Of a stretch of 64,000 nt of DNA, positions 55,413-64,000 are shown piece by piece. Position 1 is the stretch's first letter. Each line of letters starts with the position of its first letter. Both the position numbers and the translations under genes were made by a program. This stretch comes from Pseudomonas oligotrophica (GTDB lineage Bacteria > Pseudomonadota > Gammaproteobacteria > Pseudomonadales > Pseudomonadaceae): assembly GCF_021726475.1 (NCBI RefSeq), contig NZ_JAKJRU010000004.1:360147-424146 (forward strand), in the 5' to 3' direction. Below the pieces are notes generated by a model. The model was not told where the DNA came from. It did no database searches and worked only from the letters and a program-made list of their open reading frames with translations.

Positions 55413-56579
55413 ATGACTTCTGATATTCCACTTCAACTCCTGGGCGGCATCAGTGCAAGGGAGTTCCTGCGCGACTACTGGCAGAAGAAGCCGCTGCTGA
55501 TCCGCCAGGCCATTGCGGACTTCCAGAGCCCGATCTCCCCCGACGAGCTGGCCGGCCTTTCCCTGGAAGATGAGGTCGAGTCGCGTCTGGTGATCGAGCA
55601 CGGCGACCGTCCCTGGGAATTGCGCCGCGGCCCGTTCGGTGAAGACACCTACCAGCAACTGCCCGAGCGCGACTGGACCCTGCTCGTCCAGGCGGTAGAC
55701 CAACTGGTCCCCGAAGTCGCCGACCTGCTGCAGCACTTTCGCTTTCTGCCGAACTGGCGCATCGACGACGTGATGATCAGCTACGCCGCGCCGGGCGGTG
55801 GCGTCGGCCCGCATTTCGACAACTACGACGTCTTCCTGCTGCAGGCCCACGGCAAGCGCCGCTGGCGCATCGGCCAGATGTGCGACAGTGAAAGCCCGCT
55901 GCTGGCCCATGACGACCTGCGCATACTGGCCGACTTCCACGGCACCGACGAGTGGGTGCTCGAGCCCGGCGACATGCTCTATCTGCCGCCCCGCCTTGCC
56001 CACTTCGGCACCGCCGAAGATGCCTGCATGACCTACTCGGTAGGCTTTCGCGCGCCGAGCGCCGCCGAGGTGCTTACCCATTTCACTGATTTTCTCGCGC
56101 AGTTCCTCCCCGACGAAGAGCGCTATACCGACGCCGACCTCGAGCCGGCCGAGGACCCCAGCCAGATCCAGCACGATGCCCTGGAGCGCCTCAAGGCGCT
56201 GCTGGCCGAGCACATGGGCGACGAGCGCCTGCTGCTCACCTGGTTCGGCCAGTTCATGACCGAGCCCCGCTACCCCGAGCGCATCGAAGGCCCGCTCATG
56301 GAGCAGGACGAACTCTTCGCCAGCCTGCAGGACGGCGCCGTCCTGATCCGCAACGCAGCGGCGCGCCTGGCCTGGAGCGAAGTCGACGTTGGCCTGCTGC
56401 TGTTTGCCAGCGGCCAGAGCCGGCTGCTGCCGGCGGAGCTGCGCGACCTGCTGCGCCTGATCTGCTCGGCCGACGCGCTGCACCTGGATAACCTGGCCCC
56501 CTGGCTGGGCAACGACGATGCGCGCAACCTGGTCTGGGAATTGGTAAAACAGGGAAGCCTGGAGTTTGCAGATGAATAA
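55413..56579 (+). CDS. roxA: Ribosomal protein L16 3-hydroxylase (JmjC/cupin oxygenase)
   Basis: 388 residues, YcfD/RoxA type. Iron and 2-oxoglutarate-dependent hydroxylation of an arginine in L16. JmjC facial triad in PHFDNYDVF (HxD near residue 135) and RLAHFG (His near 197). AAGGTG lies upstream of ATG 55413. Overlaps the acetyltransferase gene by eight bases. Confidence 0.9.
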   Translation: MTSDIPLQLLGGISAREFLRDYWQKKPLLIRQAIADFQSPISPDELAGLSLEDEVESRLVIEHGDRPWELRRGPFGEDTYQQLPERDWTLLVQAVDQLVPEVADLLQHFRFLPNWRIDDVMISYAAPGGGVGPHFDNYDVFLLQAHGKRRWRIGQMCDSESPLLAHDDLRILADFHGTDEWVLEPGDMLYLPPRLAHFGTAEDACMTYSVGFRAPSAAEVLTHFTDFLAQFLPDEERYTDADLEPAEDPSQIQHDALERLKALLAEHMGDERLLLTWFGQFMTEPRYPERIEGPLMEQDELFASLQDGAVLIRNAAARLAWSEVDVGLLLFASGQSRLLPAELRDLLRLICSADALHLDNLAPWLGNDDARNLVWELVKQGSLEFADE

Positions 56580-57006
56580 CGTGCAAGTCCGTATCGCCGA
56601 CTGGCAGAAGGACAATGCCGACCTGCGGCGCATCCGCGAGGCGGTGTTCGTCGCCGAGCAGGCGGTGCCGCCGGAGCAGGAGTGGGACGCCGACGACGCC
56701 GAGGCGGTGCACTTCCTCGCCACCGAGGACGGCTACGCCATCGGTACCGCGCGCCTGCTGGCCGACGGGCAGATCGGCCGCGTGGCGGTGCTGCGCGACT
56801 GGCGCGGGCTGAATGTCGGCCACGCGATCATGCAGGCCGTCATTGCCGAGGCCGAACGCCGTGGCCTGGTCGAGCAGAAGCTGACCGCCCAGGTTCACGC
56901 GACCCGCTTCTACGAACGGCTCGGCTTCAAGGTCGTCAGCGAGGAATTTCTCGAAGCCGGCATTCCCCATGTCGACATGCTGCGACGAAGCGACGAGCAG
57001 CCGTGA
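56572..57006 (+). CDS. GNAT-family N-acetyltransferase
   Basis: 144 residues. Acetyl-CoA-binding core IGRVAVLRDWRGLNVGHAIM near residue 70, and FYERLGFKVVSEEFLEAGIPHVDM at the end, like YjcF/ElaA-type GNATs. Start 56572 lies inside the roxA end with GGAG seven bases upstream. Substrate unknown. Confidence 0.88.
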   Translation: MNNVQVRIADWQKDNADLRRIREAVFVAEQAVPPEQEWDADDAEAVHFLATEDGYAIGTARLLADGQIGRVAVLRDWRGLNVGHAIMQAVIAEAERRGLVEQKLTAQVHATRFYERLGFKVVSEEFLEAGIPHVDMLRRSDEQP

Positions 57007-57617
57007 CCGGTCGCCGTCCTGACGAAACGAGCCCGATGGCCGAAGCACCGGCCATCGAGTTCGTCTCGCCGGGTCGCTTCGAAGTGCGCAACCCATCGCC
57101 CGGCAGCCCCGTGCCGCATGCGCCAATCCCGGCTGGCGCAACGCATTCCCAGCCAATCACCGGCCCCGACCAGCTGCGCCTGCACACGCTGGAGATTGCG
57201 CGCCGCGCACGACGTTCGTTGCTGATCTACACACCGGACCTGGAACCCTGGCTGTATGACGACGCGACGTTCGTACAGGCCTGCCTCGAGTTCGTCCGCG
57301 CTCATCCGCGCAACCAGCTGCAGGTTCTCCTGGCCGACCCGACCCGGGCGATACGCGAAGGCCACCGCCTTGTCGGGCTGGCCCGGCGGCTGACCAGCAA
57401 GATCGCACTGCGCAGGACGAACCCTGAAATCGATTGCGGGGATTGTGCGTTCCTCATTGCCGATGATATGTCGCTGATCATGCGTCCCAATGCCGATCAG
57501 GCTGCCGGGCTGGTGAGCCACCAGGCCCGAGGACGTGTCCGACAGCAGCGGGCACTCTTCACGCAGGCCTGGGAGCGGGGCATGATCGACCCCAACCTTC
57601 GGAGCCTTTACCTATGA
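57003..57617 (+). CDS. Hypothetical protein with phospholipase-D-like region (DUF7931 type)
   Basis: 204 residues from GTG 57003 (overlapping the upstream stop as GTGA) or 193 from ATG 57036. The central part LEIARRARRSLLIYTPDLEPWLYDD and QLQVLLADPTRAIREGHRLVGLARRL resembles one half of a PLD-like fold but lacks the HKD motif. Overlaps the next gene by four bases, so translated together with it. Confidence 0.65.
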   Translation: MTGRRPDETSPMAEAPAIEFVSPGRFEVRNPSPGSPVPHAPIPAGATHSQPITGPDQLRLHTLEIARRARRSLLIYTPDLEPWLYDDATFVQACLEFVRAHPRNQLQVLLADPTRAIREGHRLVGLARRLTSKIALRRTNPEIDCGDCAFLIADDMSLIMRPNADQAAGLVSHQARGRVRQQRALFTQAWERGMIDPNLRSLYL

Positions 57618-58423
57618 GCCTCAGAGCCTTCGCCGCCGCCCTGCTCGTCTGCCTCTGCCCGCCGCTGTGGGCGGCCAGCGAGGTCATCGCGCTGCATCAC
57701 CGCGCCGCCGACGACATGCTGGAGATCGCCCGTTCCGTGGTAGCCGAGCGAGGCCGGGTCAACGCCTACGGCAACCAGTTGGTGGTCAGTGCACCCGACG
57801 CGGTGATCGACGAACTCAAGAGCGTCCTGGCCGAGCTGGACAAGGCCCCGCGGCGCCTGCTGGTCAGCGTCGACACGCAGGAGCAGGGCGCGCTGTCCGA
57901 GCGAGGCTTCGCGGTCGACGGCAGCGTCAGAAGCGGCAACGTCGAGGTCATCGGCGGTGCCGGCGAGATTGCCGGGCGCGACCAGGTGCGCATCATCCGC
58001 CGCAGCACCCAGGGCCATAACGGCGGCATCCAGCAGGTCCAGGTCAGCGAAGGCTACCCCGCGCTGATACAGATCGGGCAGAGCGTCCCGCTTGCCACCA
58101 CCGGCGTCGATGGCTACGGGCAGCTGTATCGCGAGACCCAGTACCGCGACGTGGTCAGGGGCTTCTATGTGACCGCCCAGGTAAATGGCGATCAGGTGCA
58201 GGTCACGCTCAGCAGCAGCAATGACCGGGTCGACTCCTATCGTCGCGACGTCATCCATACCCAGGCTGCCGACACGCGCGTCACCGGCCGCCTGGGACAA
58301 TGGCTAACCGTCGGCGGCCTGAGCGAAAGCGGCGAAATGCAAGAAAGCGGCGCCGTGCGGCGCTATTCGACCCAGGGTGCGCAGGACTTCAGCGTGCGGA
58401 TCAAGGTCGAGGAGCTGCCCTGA
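57614..58423 (+). CDS. Exported protein with secretin N-domain-like region
   Basis: 269 residues. Signal peptide MSLRAFAAALLVCLCPPLWAA. Residues about 22-85 (IALHHRAADDMLEIARSVV ... LKSVLAELDKAPRRLLVSV) look like the N1 (NolW) ring domain of secretins; the rest, with QVQVSEGYPALIQIGQ, resembles the start of a secretin core but the channel is missing. Likely periplasmic. Start overlaps the preceding stop (ATGA). Role unknown. Confidence 0.7.
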   Translation: MSLRAFAAALLVCLCPPLWAASEVIALHHRAADDMLEIARSVVAERGRVNAYGNQLVVSAPDAVIDELKSVLAELDKAPRRLLVSVDTQEQGALSERGFAVDGSVRSGNVEVIGGAGEIAGRDQVRIIRRSTQGHNGGIQQVQVSEGYPALIQIGQSVPLATTGVDGYGQLYRETQYRDVVRGFYVTAQVNGDQVQVTLSSSNDRVDSYRRDVIHTQAADTRVTGRLGQWLTVGGLSESGEMQESGAVRRYSTQGAQDFSVRIKVEELP

Positions 58424-58447
58424 CCCTGAGTTAGACCTTCGGATGAA

Positions 58448-58479
58448 TTTTGTAGTGCCTCGAGAAAAACACTACAAAA
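58448..58479. promoter_or_regulatory. Inverted repeat TTTTGTAGTG-N12-CACTACAAAA, candidate RccR-type operator
   Basis: Perfect 10-base arms, AT-rich, directly upstream of a promoter. The TGTAGT/ACTACA half-sites are those I recall for RccR, an RpiR-family regulator of glyoxylate-shunt genes in Pseudomonas; the 12-base spacer is longer than in the compact site. Confidence 0.6.
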
Positions 58480-58483
58480 AGCA

Positions 58484-58512
58484 TTGACGGGCCCAAGACC
58501 TCAGCGCATCAT
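58484..58512 (+). promoter_or_regulatory. Candidate sigma70 promoter of aceA
   Basis: TTGACG (58484-58489), 17-base spacer, CATCAT (58507-58512). It abuts the inverted repeat, so a bound repressor would block it. Confidence 0.5.
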
Positions 58513-58901
58513 TGCCTCGCTCCCGCTAACCAGAGGCCCTGGCAAGGGTCTCCGGAGCGCGCTCAAGCCAACCAGCCGAGCCGTTCCGTGACTGTACTGC
58601 CCACAAGGCGGACTGACGAGGTTGCGACTGGAACGAGTCGTCCTGAGGGACGGGGTAGCGATAACGTACCAGCCTGTCGATCCGCTTCGAGAAGACGGCC
58701 TCGCAGCAGCCACGCACCGCTGCGAGAACGTTCAGCCCGAGCAGTCTCAGGTAGTCGTACCTCCCCCCCTTTCAGTCCTTCATCGTCCCGGTCGATATTT
58801 CGACGCTCTGCCGCGTGTTGGCCGCACTGATCAGCGATAGCACGTAGGTTTCGGTGGGAAAAGTCGGTGCTCAACCACACTTATTTTTGAAGGATTGAAC
58901 A

Positions 58902-60497
58902 ATGTCCGCATATCAAGACGACATCAAGGCAGTCGCCGCCCTCAAAGAGCAACACGGCAGCAGCTGGGCCGCCATCAACCCTGAGTCCGTCGCTCGCATG
59001 CGCGCCCAGAACCGCTTCAAGACCGGCCTGGAAATTGCTCAGTACACCGCCGACATCATGCGCAAGGACATGGCCGAGTACGACGCCGACTCGTCCGTCT
59101 ACACCCAGTCGCTGGGCTGCTGGCACGGTTTCATCGGCCAGCAGAAGCTGATCTCCATCAAGAAGCACCTGAAGACCACCAACAAGCGCTACCTCTACCT
59201 GTCCGGCTGGATGGTCGCTGCTCTGCGTTCCGAGTTCGGCCCGCTGCCGGACCAGTCCATGCACGAGAAGACCGCCGTTTCCGACCTGATCGAGGAGCTG
59301 TACACCTTCCTGCGTCAGGCTGACAGCCGCGAACTGGACCTGCTGTTCACCGCTCTGGACGCTGCTCGCGAAGCTGGCGACAGCGCCAAGGCTGCCGAGA
59401 TCCAGAACCAGATCGACAACTACGAAACCCACATCGTCCCGATCATCGCCGACATCGACGCTGGCTTCGGTAACCCGGAAGCTACCTACCTGCTGGCCAA
59501 GCGCATGATCGAAGCCGGCGCCTGCTGCATCCAGATCGAGAACCAGGTTTCCGACGAGAAGCAGTGCGGCCACCAGGACGGCAAGGTTACCGTTCCGCAT
59601 GCCGACTTCCTCGCCAAGATCGCTGCCGTTCGCTACGCATTCCTCGAGCTGGGCATCGACAACGGCGTGATCGTTGCGCGTACCGACTCCCTGGGTGCCG
59701 GCCTGACCAAGCAGATCGCCGTGACCAAAGAGCCGGGCGACCTGGGCGACCTGTACAACTCCTTCCTGGATTGCGAAGAAGTTGCTGCCTCCGACCTGGG
59801 CAATGGCGACGTAGTCATCAACCGCGGCGGCAAGCTGCTGCGTCCGAAGCGCCTGCCGTCCAACCTGTTCCAGTTCCGCAAGGGCACCGGTGAAGACCGC
59901 TGCGTCCTGGACTGCATCACCTCGCTGCAGAACGGCGCCGACCTGCTGTGGATCGAGACCGAGAAGCCGCACGTTGGCCAGATCAAGGCCATGGTTGACC
60001 GCATCCGCGAAGTCATCCCGAACGCCAAGCTGGTGTACAACAACAGCCCGTCGTTCAACTGGACCCTGAACTTCCGCCAGCAGGTGTTCGACGCCATGGT
60101 TGCCGAGGGCAAGGACGTTTCCGCCTACGACCGCGCCAAGCTGATGAGCGTCGAGTACGACGAGACCGAACTGGCCCAGGTTGCCGACGAGAAGATCCGT
60201 ACCTTCCAGCGCGACGGTTCGGCCCACGCCGGCATCTTCCACCACCTGATCACCCTGCCGACCTACCACACCGCCGCACTGTCCACCGACAATCTGGCCA
60301 AGGGCTACTTCGCCGACCAGGGCATGCTGGCCTACGTGAAGGGCGTACAGCGTCAGGAACTGCGCCAGGGTATCGCCTGCGTCAAGCACCAGAACATGGC
60401 TGGCTCGGACATCGGCGACAACCACAAGGAGTACTTCGCTGGCGAGGCTGCTCTGAAGGCAAGCGGTAAAGACAACACCATGAACCAGTTCCACTGA
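58902..60497 (+). CDS. aceA: Isocitrate lyase (large, PA2634-like form)
   Basis: 531 residues, about 100 longer than E. coli AceA and typical of Pseudomonas. Splits isocitrate to glyoxylate and succinate. Catalytic cysteine in EKQCGHQDGKVTVP near residue 220, metal site IADIDAGFG near 185, and NNSPSFNW near 380. AAGGA precedes ATG 58902. Codon use is strongly biased, as in highly expressed genes. With icd and idh it completes the isocitrate branch point in this window. Confidence 0.97.
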   Translation: MSAYQDDIKAVAALKEQHGSSWAAINPESVARMRAQNRFKTGLEIAQYTADIMRKDMAEYDADSSVYTQSLGCWHGFIGQQKLISIKKHLKTTNKRYLYLSGWMVAALRSEFGPLPDQSMHEKTAVSDLIEELYTFLRQADSRELDLLFTALDAAREAGDSAKAAEIQNQIDNYETHIVPIIADIDAGFGNPEATYLLAKRMIEAGACCIQIENQVSDEKQCGHQDGKVTVPHADFLAKIAAVRYAFLELGIDNGVIVARTDSLGAGLTKQIAVTKEPGDLGDLYNSFLDCEEVAASDLGNGDVVINRGGKLLRPKRLPSNLFQFRKGTGEDRCVLDCITSLQNGADLLWIETEKPHVGQIKAMVDRIREVIPNAKLVYNNSPSFNWTLNFRQQVFDAMVAEGKDVSAYDRAKLMSVEYDETELAQVADEKIRTFQRDGSAHAGIFHHLITLPTYHTAALSTDNLAKGYFADQGMLAYVKGVQRQELRQGIACVKHQNMAGSDIGDNHKEYFAGEAALKASGKDNTMNQFH

Positions 60498-60534
60498 GAA
60501 CCGGCTCCACCCAAAAGGTGGTGAGCGACAAAGA

Positions 60535-60558
60535 AAACCCCGGCCCTGCCGGGGTTTT
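60535..60558 (+). terminator. Rho-independent terminator of aceA
   Basis: AAAACCCCGG-CCCTG-CCGGGGTTTT then CTTTTTT; the stop of the convergent gene lies ten bases on. Confidence 0.9.
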
Positions 60559-60567
60559 CTTTTTTCG

Positions 60568-61626
60568 CTAGGGTCCCGGCGTTTCCTCGCCTTCGGTAAA
60601 CAAACCCCACGCCGAAATGAACAGGGCGGCGACCAACGGCCCGATCACGAAGCCGTTCAGGCCGAAAAGTGCCAACCCACCCAGTGTGGAGATCAGCACG
60701 ACATAATCGGGCATCTTGGTGTCCTTGCCGACGAGGATAGGCCTCAGGATGTTGTCGACCAGCCCGATGACCAGCACGCCATAGAGCATCAGCACAATGC
60801 CCTGCCAGGTCGCACCGGTAACGAGGAAATAGACGGCTACCGGCCCCCATATCAGACCGGCGCCCACCGCCGGTAGCAACGAGAGGAATGCCATCAACAC
60901 CGCCCACAAGAGCGCGCCGGAGATCCCGAACACGGCGAATATCACGCCACCCAGAGCCCCCTGGGTCAGGGCGACAATGATGTTGCCCTTCACCGTGGCC
61001 CGCACCACCCGGGTGAACTTGCTGAAAAGACGCCGTTTCTGGCCATCGCTCAGCGGCATCGCCTGGCGGACCTTGAACACCAAGGCACGGCCATCGCGAA
61101 TGAAGAAGAACAGCAGGTAGAGCATGACGAAGAAGCCGATCAGGAACTGGAACGTATCCTGACCAAAGCTGAACGCCTTGGTCGCCAGGAACCTGCTTGC
61201 CTCCAGGGCACCGCTGTTCAGGCGTTCGCGCAGGCTTCCCGCATCGCCCAGGCCAAGGCGGTCCAGTTGCTGCTGGAGGGTCGCAGGTAGAAGGTCGCGT
61301 AGCGGATTCAGCAGGCCGCGAATGTCCAGCTCGCCGGATTCGACCCGCTGAAACAACGTCGCTCCTTCTTGGACCAGCATGGCCGCGATGAGAATCACCG
61401 GCAGGACCGCGACGACAAGGCAGACCATCAGCGTCAGCAGCGCGGCTATGTTGTGGCGCTCTCCGAATCGGGCCAGCAAGACTTTGTGCAACGGAGCGAA
61501 CAGGATCGCGAGGATGGTGGCCCAGAACACCGCGCCGTAGAAGGGCAACAATATCCAGCCGAAGGCGAGCGTGACTACCAGCAGGAGTCCGAGAAAGACC
61601 CTGCGCTCGAGCGTGCTTTTTTGCAT
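60568..61626 (-). CDS. AI-2E/PerM family transporter
   Basis: 352 residues with about eight membrane helices. Typical FFIRDGRALVFKVRQAMPLS and the closing VFGISGALLWAVLMAFLSLLPAVGAGLIWGP and GLVDNILRPILVGKDTKMPD. Family members export small molecules or act in ion exchange; the substrate is unknown here. Confidence 0.88.
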   Translation of the reverse strand: MQKSTLERRVFLGLLLVVTLAFGWILLPFYGAVFWATILAILFAPLHKVLLARFGERHNIAALLTLMVCLVVAVLPVILIAAMLVQEGATLFQRVESGELDIRGLLNPLRDLLPATLQQQLDRLGLGDAGSLRERLNSGALEASRFLATKAFSFGQDTFQFLIGFFVMLYLLFFFIRDGRALVFKVRQAMPLSDGQKRRLFSKFTRVVRATVKGNIIVALTQGALGGVIFAVFGISGALLWAVLMAFLSLLPAVGAGLIWGPVAVYFLVTGATWQGIVLMLYGVLVIGLVDNILRPILVGKDTKMPDYVVLISTLGGLALFGLNGFVIGPLVAALFISAWGLFTEGEETPGP

Positions 61627-61758
61627 GGCCGATCCAATAGCTGGCTGTTCTCTTTAGTCCTCGAACGCGACCAGGAGTGCACCTTCGGCTCGTCAGAGCC
61701 GGCCAGCTATTGCATCGTTGCTATGGAAAGCCCGCCCTTCACGAGCGAGTGAAAGGAT

Positions 61759-63075
61759 TCAGAGGACCATTGCGGCAACCCAGCCAAAGGCGAGCAGCGG
61801 CAGGTTGTAGTGCAGGAAGGTCGGAACCACCGTATCCCAGATGTGGTTGTGCTGACCATCGGCATTCAGCCCCGCCGTCGGGCCAAGCGTCGAGTCCGAG
61901 GCGGGCGAGCCGCCATCGCCCAACGCGCCGGCGGTGCCGACCAGGCTGACGATCGCCAGGGGGCTGAAGCCCAGCTCCAGGCCCAGCGGCACGAAGATCG
62001 CGGCAATAATCGGGACGGTCGAAAAGGACGAGCCGATGCCCATCGTCACGAGCAATCCGACCAGCAGCATCAACAGCGCACCAACAGCCTTGCTGTTGCC
62101 GATCCACTCGACCGAGGCATCGACCAGCGTTTGCACGTGCCCGGTTTCGCGCATGACCTCGGCGAATCCCGCGGCGGCAATCATGATGAAGCCGATCATG
62201 GCCATCATCTTCATGCCTTCGGTGAACAGCCCATCGGCCTCGCGCCAGCGCACCACCCCGGAACAGGAGAAGATCAGGAAGCCAGCCAGAGCCCCTATGA
62301 TCATCGAGTCGAGCCAGAGCTGGACGAGGAATGCCGCAGCAATCGCGACGGCGGCAACCAGAAGGGCAATCGGCGAATAGGCGGCGCCCGTGTCGGTTGC
62401 CCGTTCCACCTTCGTCAGTTCGTATGCGCGCGGCTTGCGATAACTGAAGAAGGCGATCAGCAACCCGGTGACCATGCCCAGCGCCGGCAAGGCCATCGCC
62501 TCGGTCACCTTGATGCCCGATATGTCGGCACCGCTCTTGGCCACGTTGGCAAGCAGGATCTCATTGAGAAAGATATTGCCGAAGCCGACCGGCAGGAACA
62601 TATAAGGTGTGATCAGGCCAAACGCCAGCACACAAGCGATCAGGCGACGATCGATCTTCAGCTTCGACATCACATAAAGGAGCGGCGGGACCAGCAACGG
62701 GATGAAGGCAATATGGATAGGCAAAACGTTCTGTGACGAAACGGCAACGGCCAGCAGCAGTGCCATCAGCAGCCACTTCACACGCCCACCCCGATCTGCA
62801 TCCTGGCTTCCCACCATCGCAAGCACCCTGTCGGCAAGCGCATGAGCCAGTCCGCTCTTGGCAATAGCGACGGCGAATGCTCCAAGTAGTGCATAAGAAA
62901 GCGCGACCGTCGCCCCTCCCCCCAGCCCTTTGTTGAAAGCGGCCAGCGTCGCTTCGATACCCAAGCCACCCAACAGGCCACCAGCAATCGCTCCGGCTAT
63001 CAGGGCGACGACCACATGTACTCTCGCCAGGCTGAGAATCAGCATGACCCCAACGGCAACAACGACCGCATTCAT
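61759..63075 (-). CDS. NhaC-like Na+/H+ antiporter family protein
   Basis: 438 residues, about 11 membrane helices. N-terminal NhaC-like region with [20 protein letters not shown] and [20 protein letters not shown]; the closing [22 protein letters not shown] matches the YuiF-like branch. Probably a Na+/H+ antiporter or amino-acid permease. GAGG lies ten bases before ATG 63075. Confidence 0.85.
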   Translation of the reverse strand: MNAVVVAVGVMLILSLARVHVVVALIAGAIAGGLLGGLGIEATLAAFNKGLGGGATVALSYALLGAFAVAIAKSGLAHALADRVLAMVGSQDADRGGRVKWLLMALLLAVAVSSQNVLPIHIAFIPLLVPPLLYVMSKLKIDRRLIACVLAFGLITPYMFLPVGFGNIFLNEILLANVAKSGADISGIKVTEAMALPALGMVTGLLIAFFSYRKPRAYELTKVERATDTGAAYSPIALLVAAVAIAAAFLVQLWLDSMIIGALAGFLIFSCSGVVRWREADGLFTEGMKMMAMIGFIMIAAAGFAEVMRETGHVQTLVDASVEWIGNSKAVGALLMLLVGLLVTMGIGSSFSTVPIIAAIFVPLGLELGFSPLAIVSLVGTAGALGDGGSPASDSTLGPTAGLNADGQHNHIWDTVVPTFLHYNLPLLAFGWVAAMVL

Positions 63076-63233
63076 GATGTTTGTACCTCGGAGACCGGAC
63101 CGCAGAAAAAAGCGTGCACTCTGCGTGAAACCGCAGGCTTTGTCAAAATTGGGTTTTCACCTCAAGCACCGACTCGCCCACCTGGGTTGAGGTCAAGGTA
63201 GAATTGCTCGGCTTAACGAACAGAGTAAATCAC

Positions 63234-63590
63234 GTGGAAATTTTCAAAGAGTTCACTTTCGAGTCCGCGCACCGCCTGCCCTACGTTCCGGAAGGACACA
63301 AGTGTGGGCGCCTGCATGGGCATTCGTTCAGGGTAGCCATCTATATCGCCGGCGAAGTGGACCCCATGACCGGCTGGATCCGCGACTTTGGCGAATTGAA
63401 GGCAATATTCAGCCCGATCTACGAACGTCTCGATCACAATTATCTGAATGACCTGCCGGGCTTGGAAAACCCCACGAGCGAGAATCTGGCCAAATGGATA
63501 TGGAACGAGCTCAAGCCTCTACTCCCGGAGCTTTCGCGGATCCGAATCCATGAGACCTGCACCAGCGGATGCGAGTACCGCGGAGACTAG
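63234..63590 (+). CDS. queD: 6-Carboxy-5,6,7,8-tetrahydropterin synthase QueD
   Basis: 118 residues. Second step of queuosine biosynthesis. Zinc ligands in SAHRL and RLHGHS, catalytic cysteine in HKCGRLHGH, and [10 protein letters not shown] at the end. GTG 63234 ([15 protein letters not shown]) is the conserved start; no ATG fits. Confidence 0.93.
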   Translation: MEIFKEFTFESAHRLPYVPEGHKCGRLHGHSFRVAIYIAGEVDPMTGWIRDFGELKAIFSPIYERLDHNYLNDLPGLENPTSENLAKWIWNELKPLLPELSRIRIHETCTSGCEYRGD

Positions 63591-63905
63591 GACCATCGCC
63601 AATAAGGCTGGAAGCACTTGGATCTTATAAGCAGCAAACCGAAGTAAAGCGTGGCGGAAGCTGGTAATGGTTCCGCCACAGTCGTTTGGGCGCGCGGTTG
63701 CCTCTGGCCAGACGTTGCGGGCCCTGTATGCAAGAGCACGCCCGACTTTACCGTGGCGATGAGGCTGCTAAACATCGAACCAAAGGTTGGCGCAAGCGAT
63801 ACATCCCCTCATGCAGCGTGGCACCATTCGCACGCGCGGTAGCCGACGTTGCTTGAGGTACTCGGCCTGTCGCCTGGACGACACTAGTTTTTCGCGCCCA
63901 AAGAC
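63591..63905. other. Spacer between queD and the rRNA terminator
   Basis: 315 bases; nothing convincing. A short open frame on the minus strand (63768-63986) runs through the terminator into the 5S gene and is rejected. Confidence 0.5.
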
Positions 63906-63939
63906 AAACCCCCGACCCGCTAGAGCGGGTCGGGGGTTT
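63906..63939 (-). terminator. rRNA operon terminator
   Basis: AAACCCCCGACCCGC-TAGA-GCGGGTCGGGGGTTT, just past the 3' end of the 5S rRNA gene. Confidence 0.88.
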
Positions 63940-63947
63940 GGTATAGG

Positions 63948-64000
63948 TGCTTGACGATGACCTACTCTCACATGGGGAAGCCCCACACTACCATCGGCGA
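63948..64000 (-). rRNA. rrf: 5S ribosomal RNA, 3' portion (gene continues beyond the window)
   Basis: The minus strand reads TCGCCGATGGTAGTGTGGGG, then TTCCCCATGTGAGAGTAGGTC and ends ATCGTCAAGC, the conserved 3' half of Pseudomonas 5S rRNA. The rest of the rrn operon lies to the right of the window. Confidence 0.95.

Larger units (their letters stand above)
58424..58901 (+). other. Long leader/promoter region of aceA
   Basis: 478 bases without a convincing gene. Contains a palindrome, a sigma70-like promoter at 58484-58512 and then about 385 bases of leader. The AAGGA ribosome binding site is at the 3' end. Small open frames inside lack ribosome binding sites. Confidence 0.6.

Noticed and set aside
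58881..60494. 537-codon minus-strand frame opposite aceA
   Set aside because: Antisense shadow produced by strong codon bias of aceA.
63768..63986. 72-codon minus-strand frame at the right edge
   Set aside because: It starts inside the 5S rRNA gene and runs through its terminator hairpin; a common spurious call at rRNA ends.

Overview
The window is a high-GC stretch of a Pseudomonas-type chromosome (Pseudomonadaceae; possibly the P. stutzeri/Azotobacter side of the family, which I cannot settle from sequence alone). The evidence is the housekeeping order serS-crcB-rarA-lolA-ftsK | trxB-aat-bpt-infA | clpA-clpS | cspD-icd | monomeric idh, the tusDCBE set, the large form of isocitrate lyase, and an apparent sigma54/CbrB-driven sRNA of the CrcZ family. 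No prophage, insertion sequence, integrase or CRISPR array was seen.

Layout. 1-3.9 kb: 3' part of a class-A penicillin-binding-like protein and a membrane protein. 3.8-21.3 kb: an acyl-CoA catabolic region. The plus-strand arm (mmsA, enoyl-CoA hydratase, mmsB, 3-hydroxyisobutyryl-CoA hydrolase, acyl-CoA dehydrogenase) is the valine/isobutyryl-CoA route and sits next to a LysR regulator. The minus-strand arm (AraC regulator, SDR dehydrogenase, thiolase, acyl-CoA dehydrogenase, acyl-CoA synthetase, 2-methylacyl-CoA racemase) can activate, epimerise and degrade branched or medium-chain acyl-CoAs. Between the arms are topB, with a LexA-type box, and on the minus strand a gene for a CrcZ/CrcY/CrcX-type decoy RNA. 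21.4-29.1 kb: sensing and regulation, with a YqaA-like protein, a histidine kinase and response regulator that converge and overlap, two degenerate EAL proteins, an atypical CsrA-like protein, small unknown genes and a ToxR/ToxS-like membrane regulator pair. 29.3-35.2 kb: glutathionyl-hydroquinone reductase, ybiB-tusEBCD, a BI-1 family protein, tRNA-Ser(UGA), cysG. 35.3-57 kb: core housekeeping genes. 57-63.6 kb: a small export-type operon, aceA, an AI-2E/PerM family protein, an NhaC-like antiporter and queD. The window ends inside a 5S rRNA gene on the minus strand.

The main integrated observation is carbon catabolite control. The sRNA locus has a -24/-12 promoter, an upstream array of three GTTAC/GTAAC half-sites, six AAnAAnAA (CA) motifs and a strong terminator. 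At least four leaders of the surrounding catabolic genes (mmsA, both-arm acyl-CoA genes, the SDR) carry the same CA motif just upstream of or overlapping their ribosome binding sites. The locus therefore appears to hold both the Hfq/Crc-repressed targets and an RNA that would relieve their repression. Other regulatory palindromes worth testing lie upstream of topB (LexA), aceA (TGTAGT...ACTACA), an EAL gene (CRP/Vfr-like) and the acyl-CoA synthetase.
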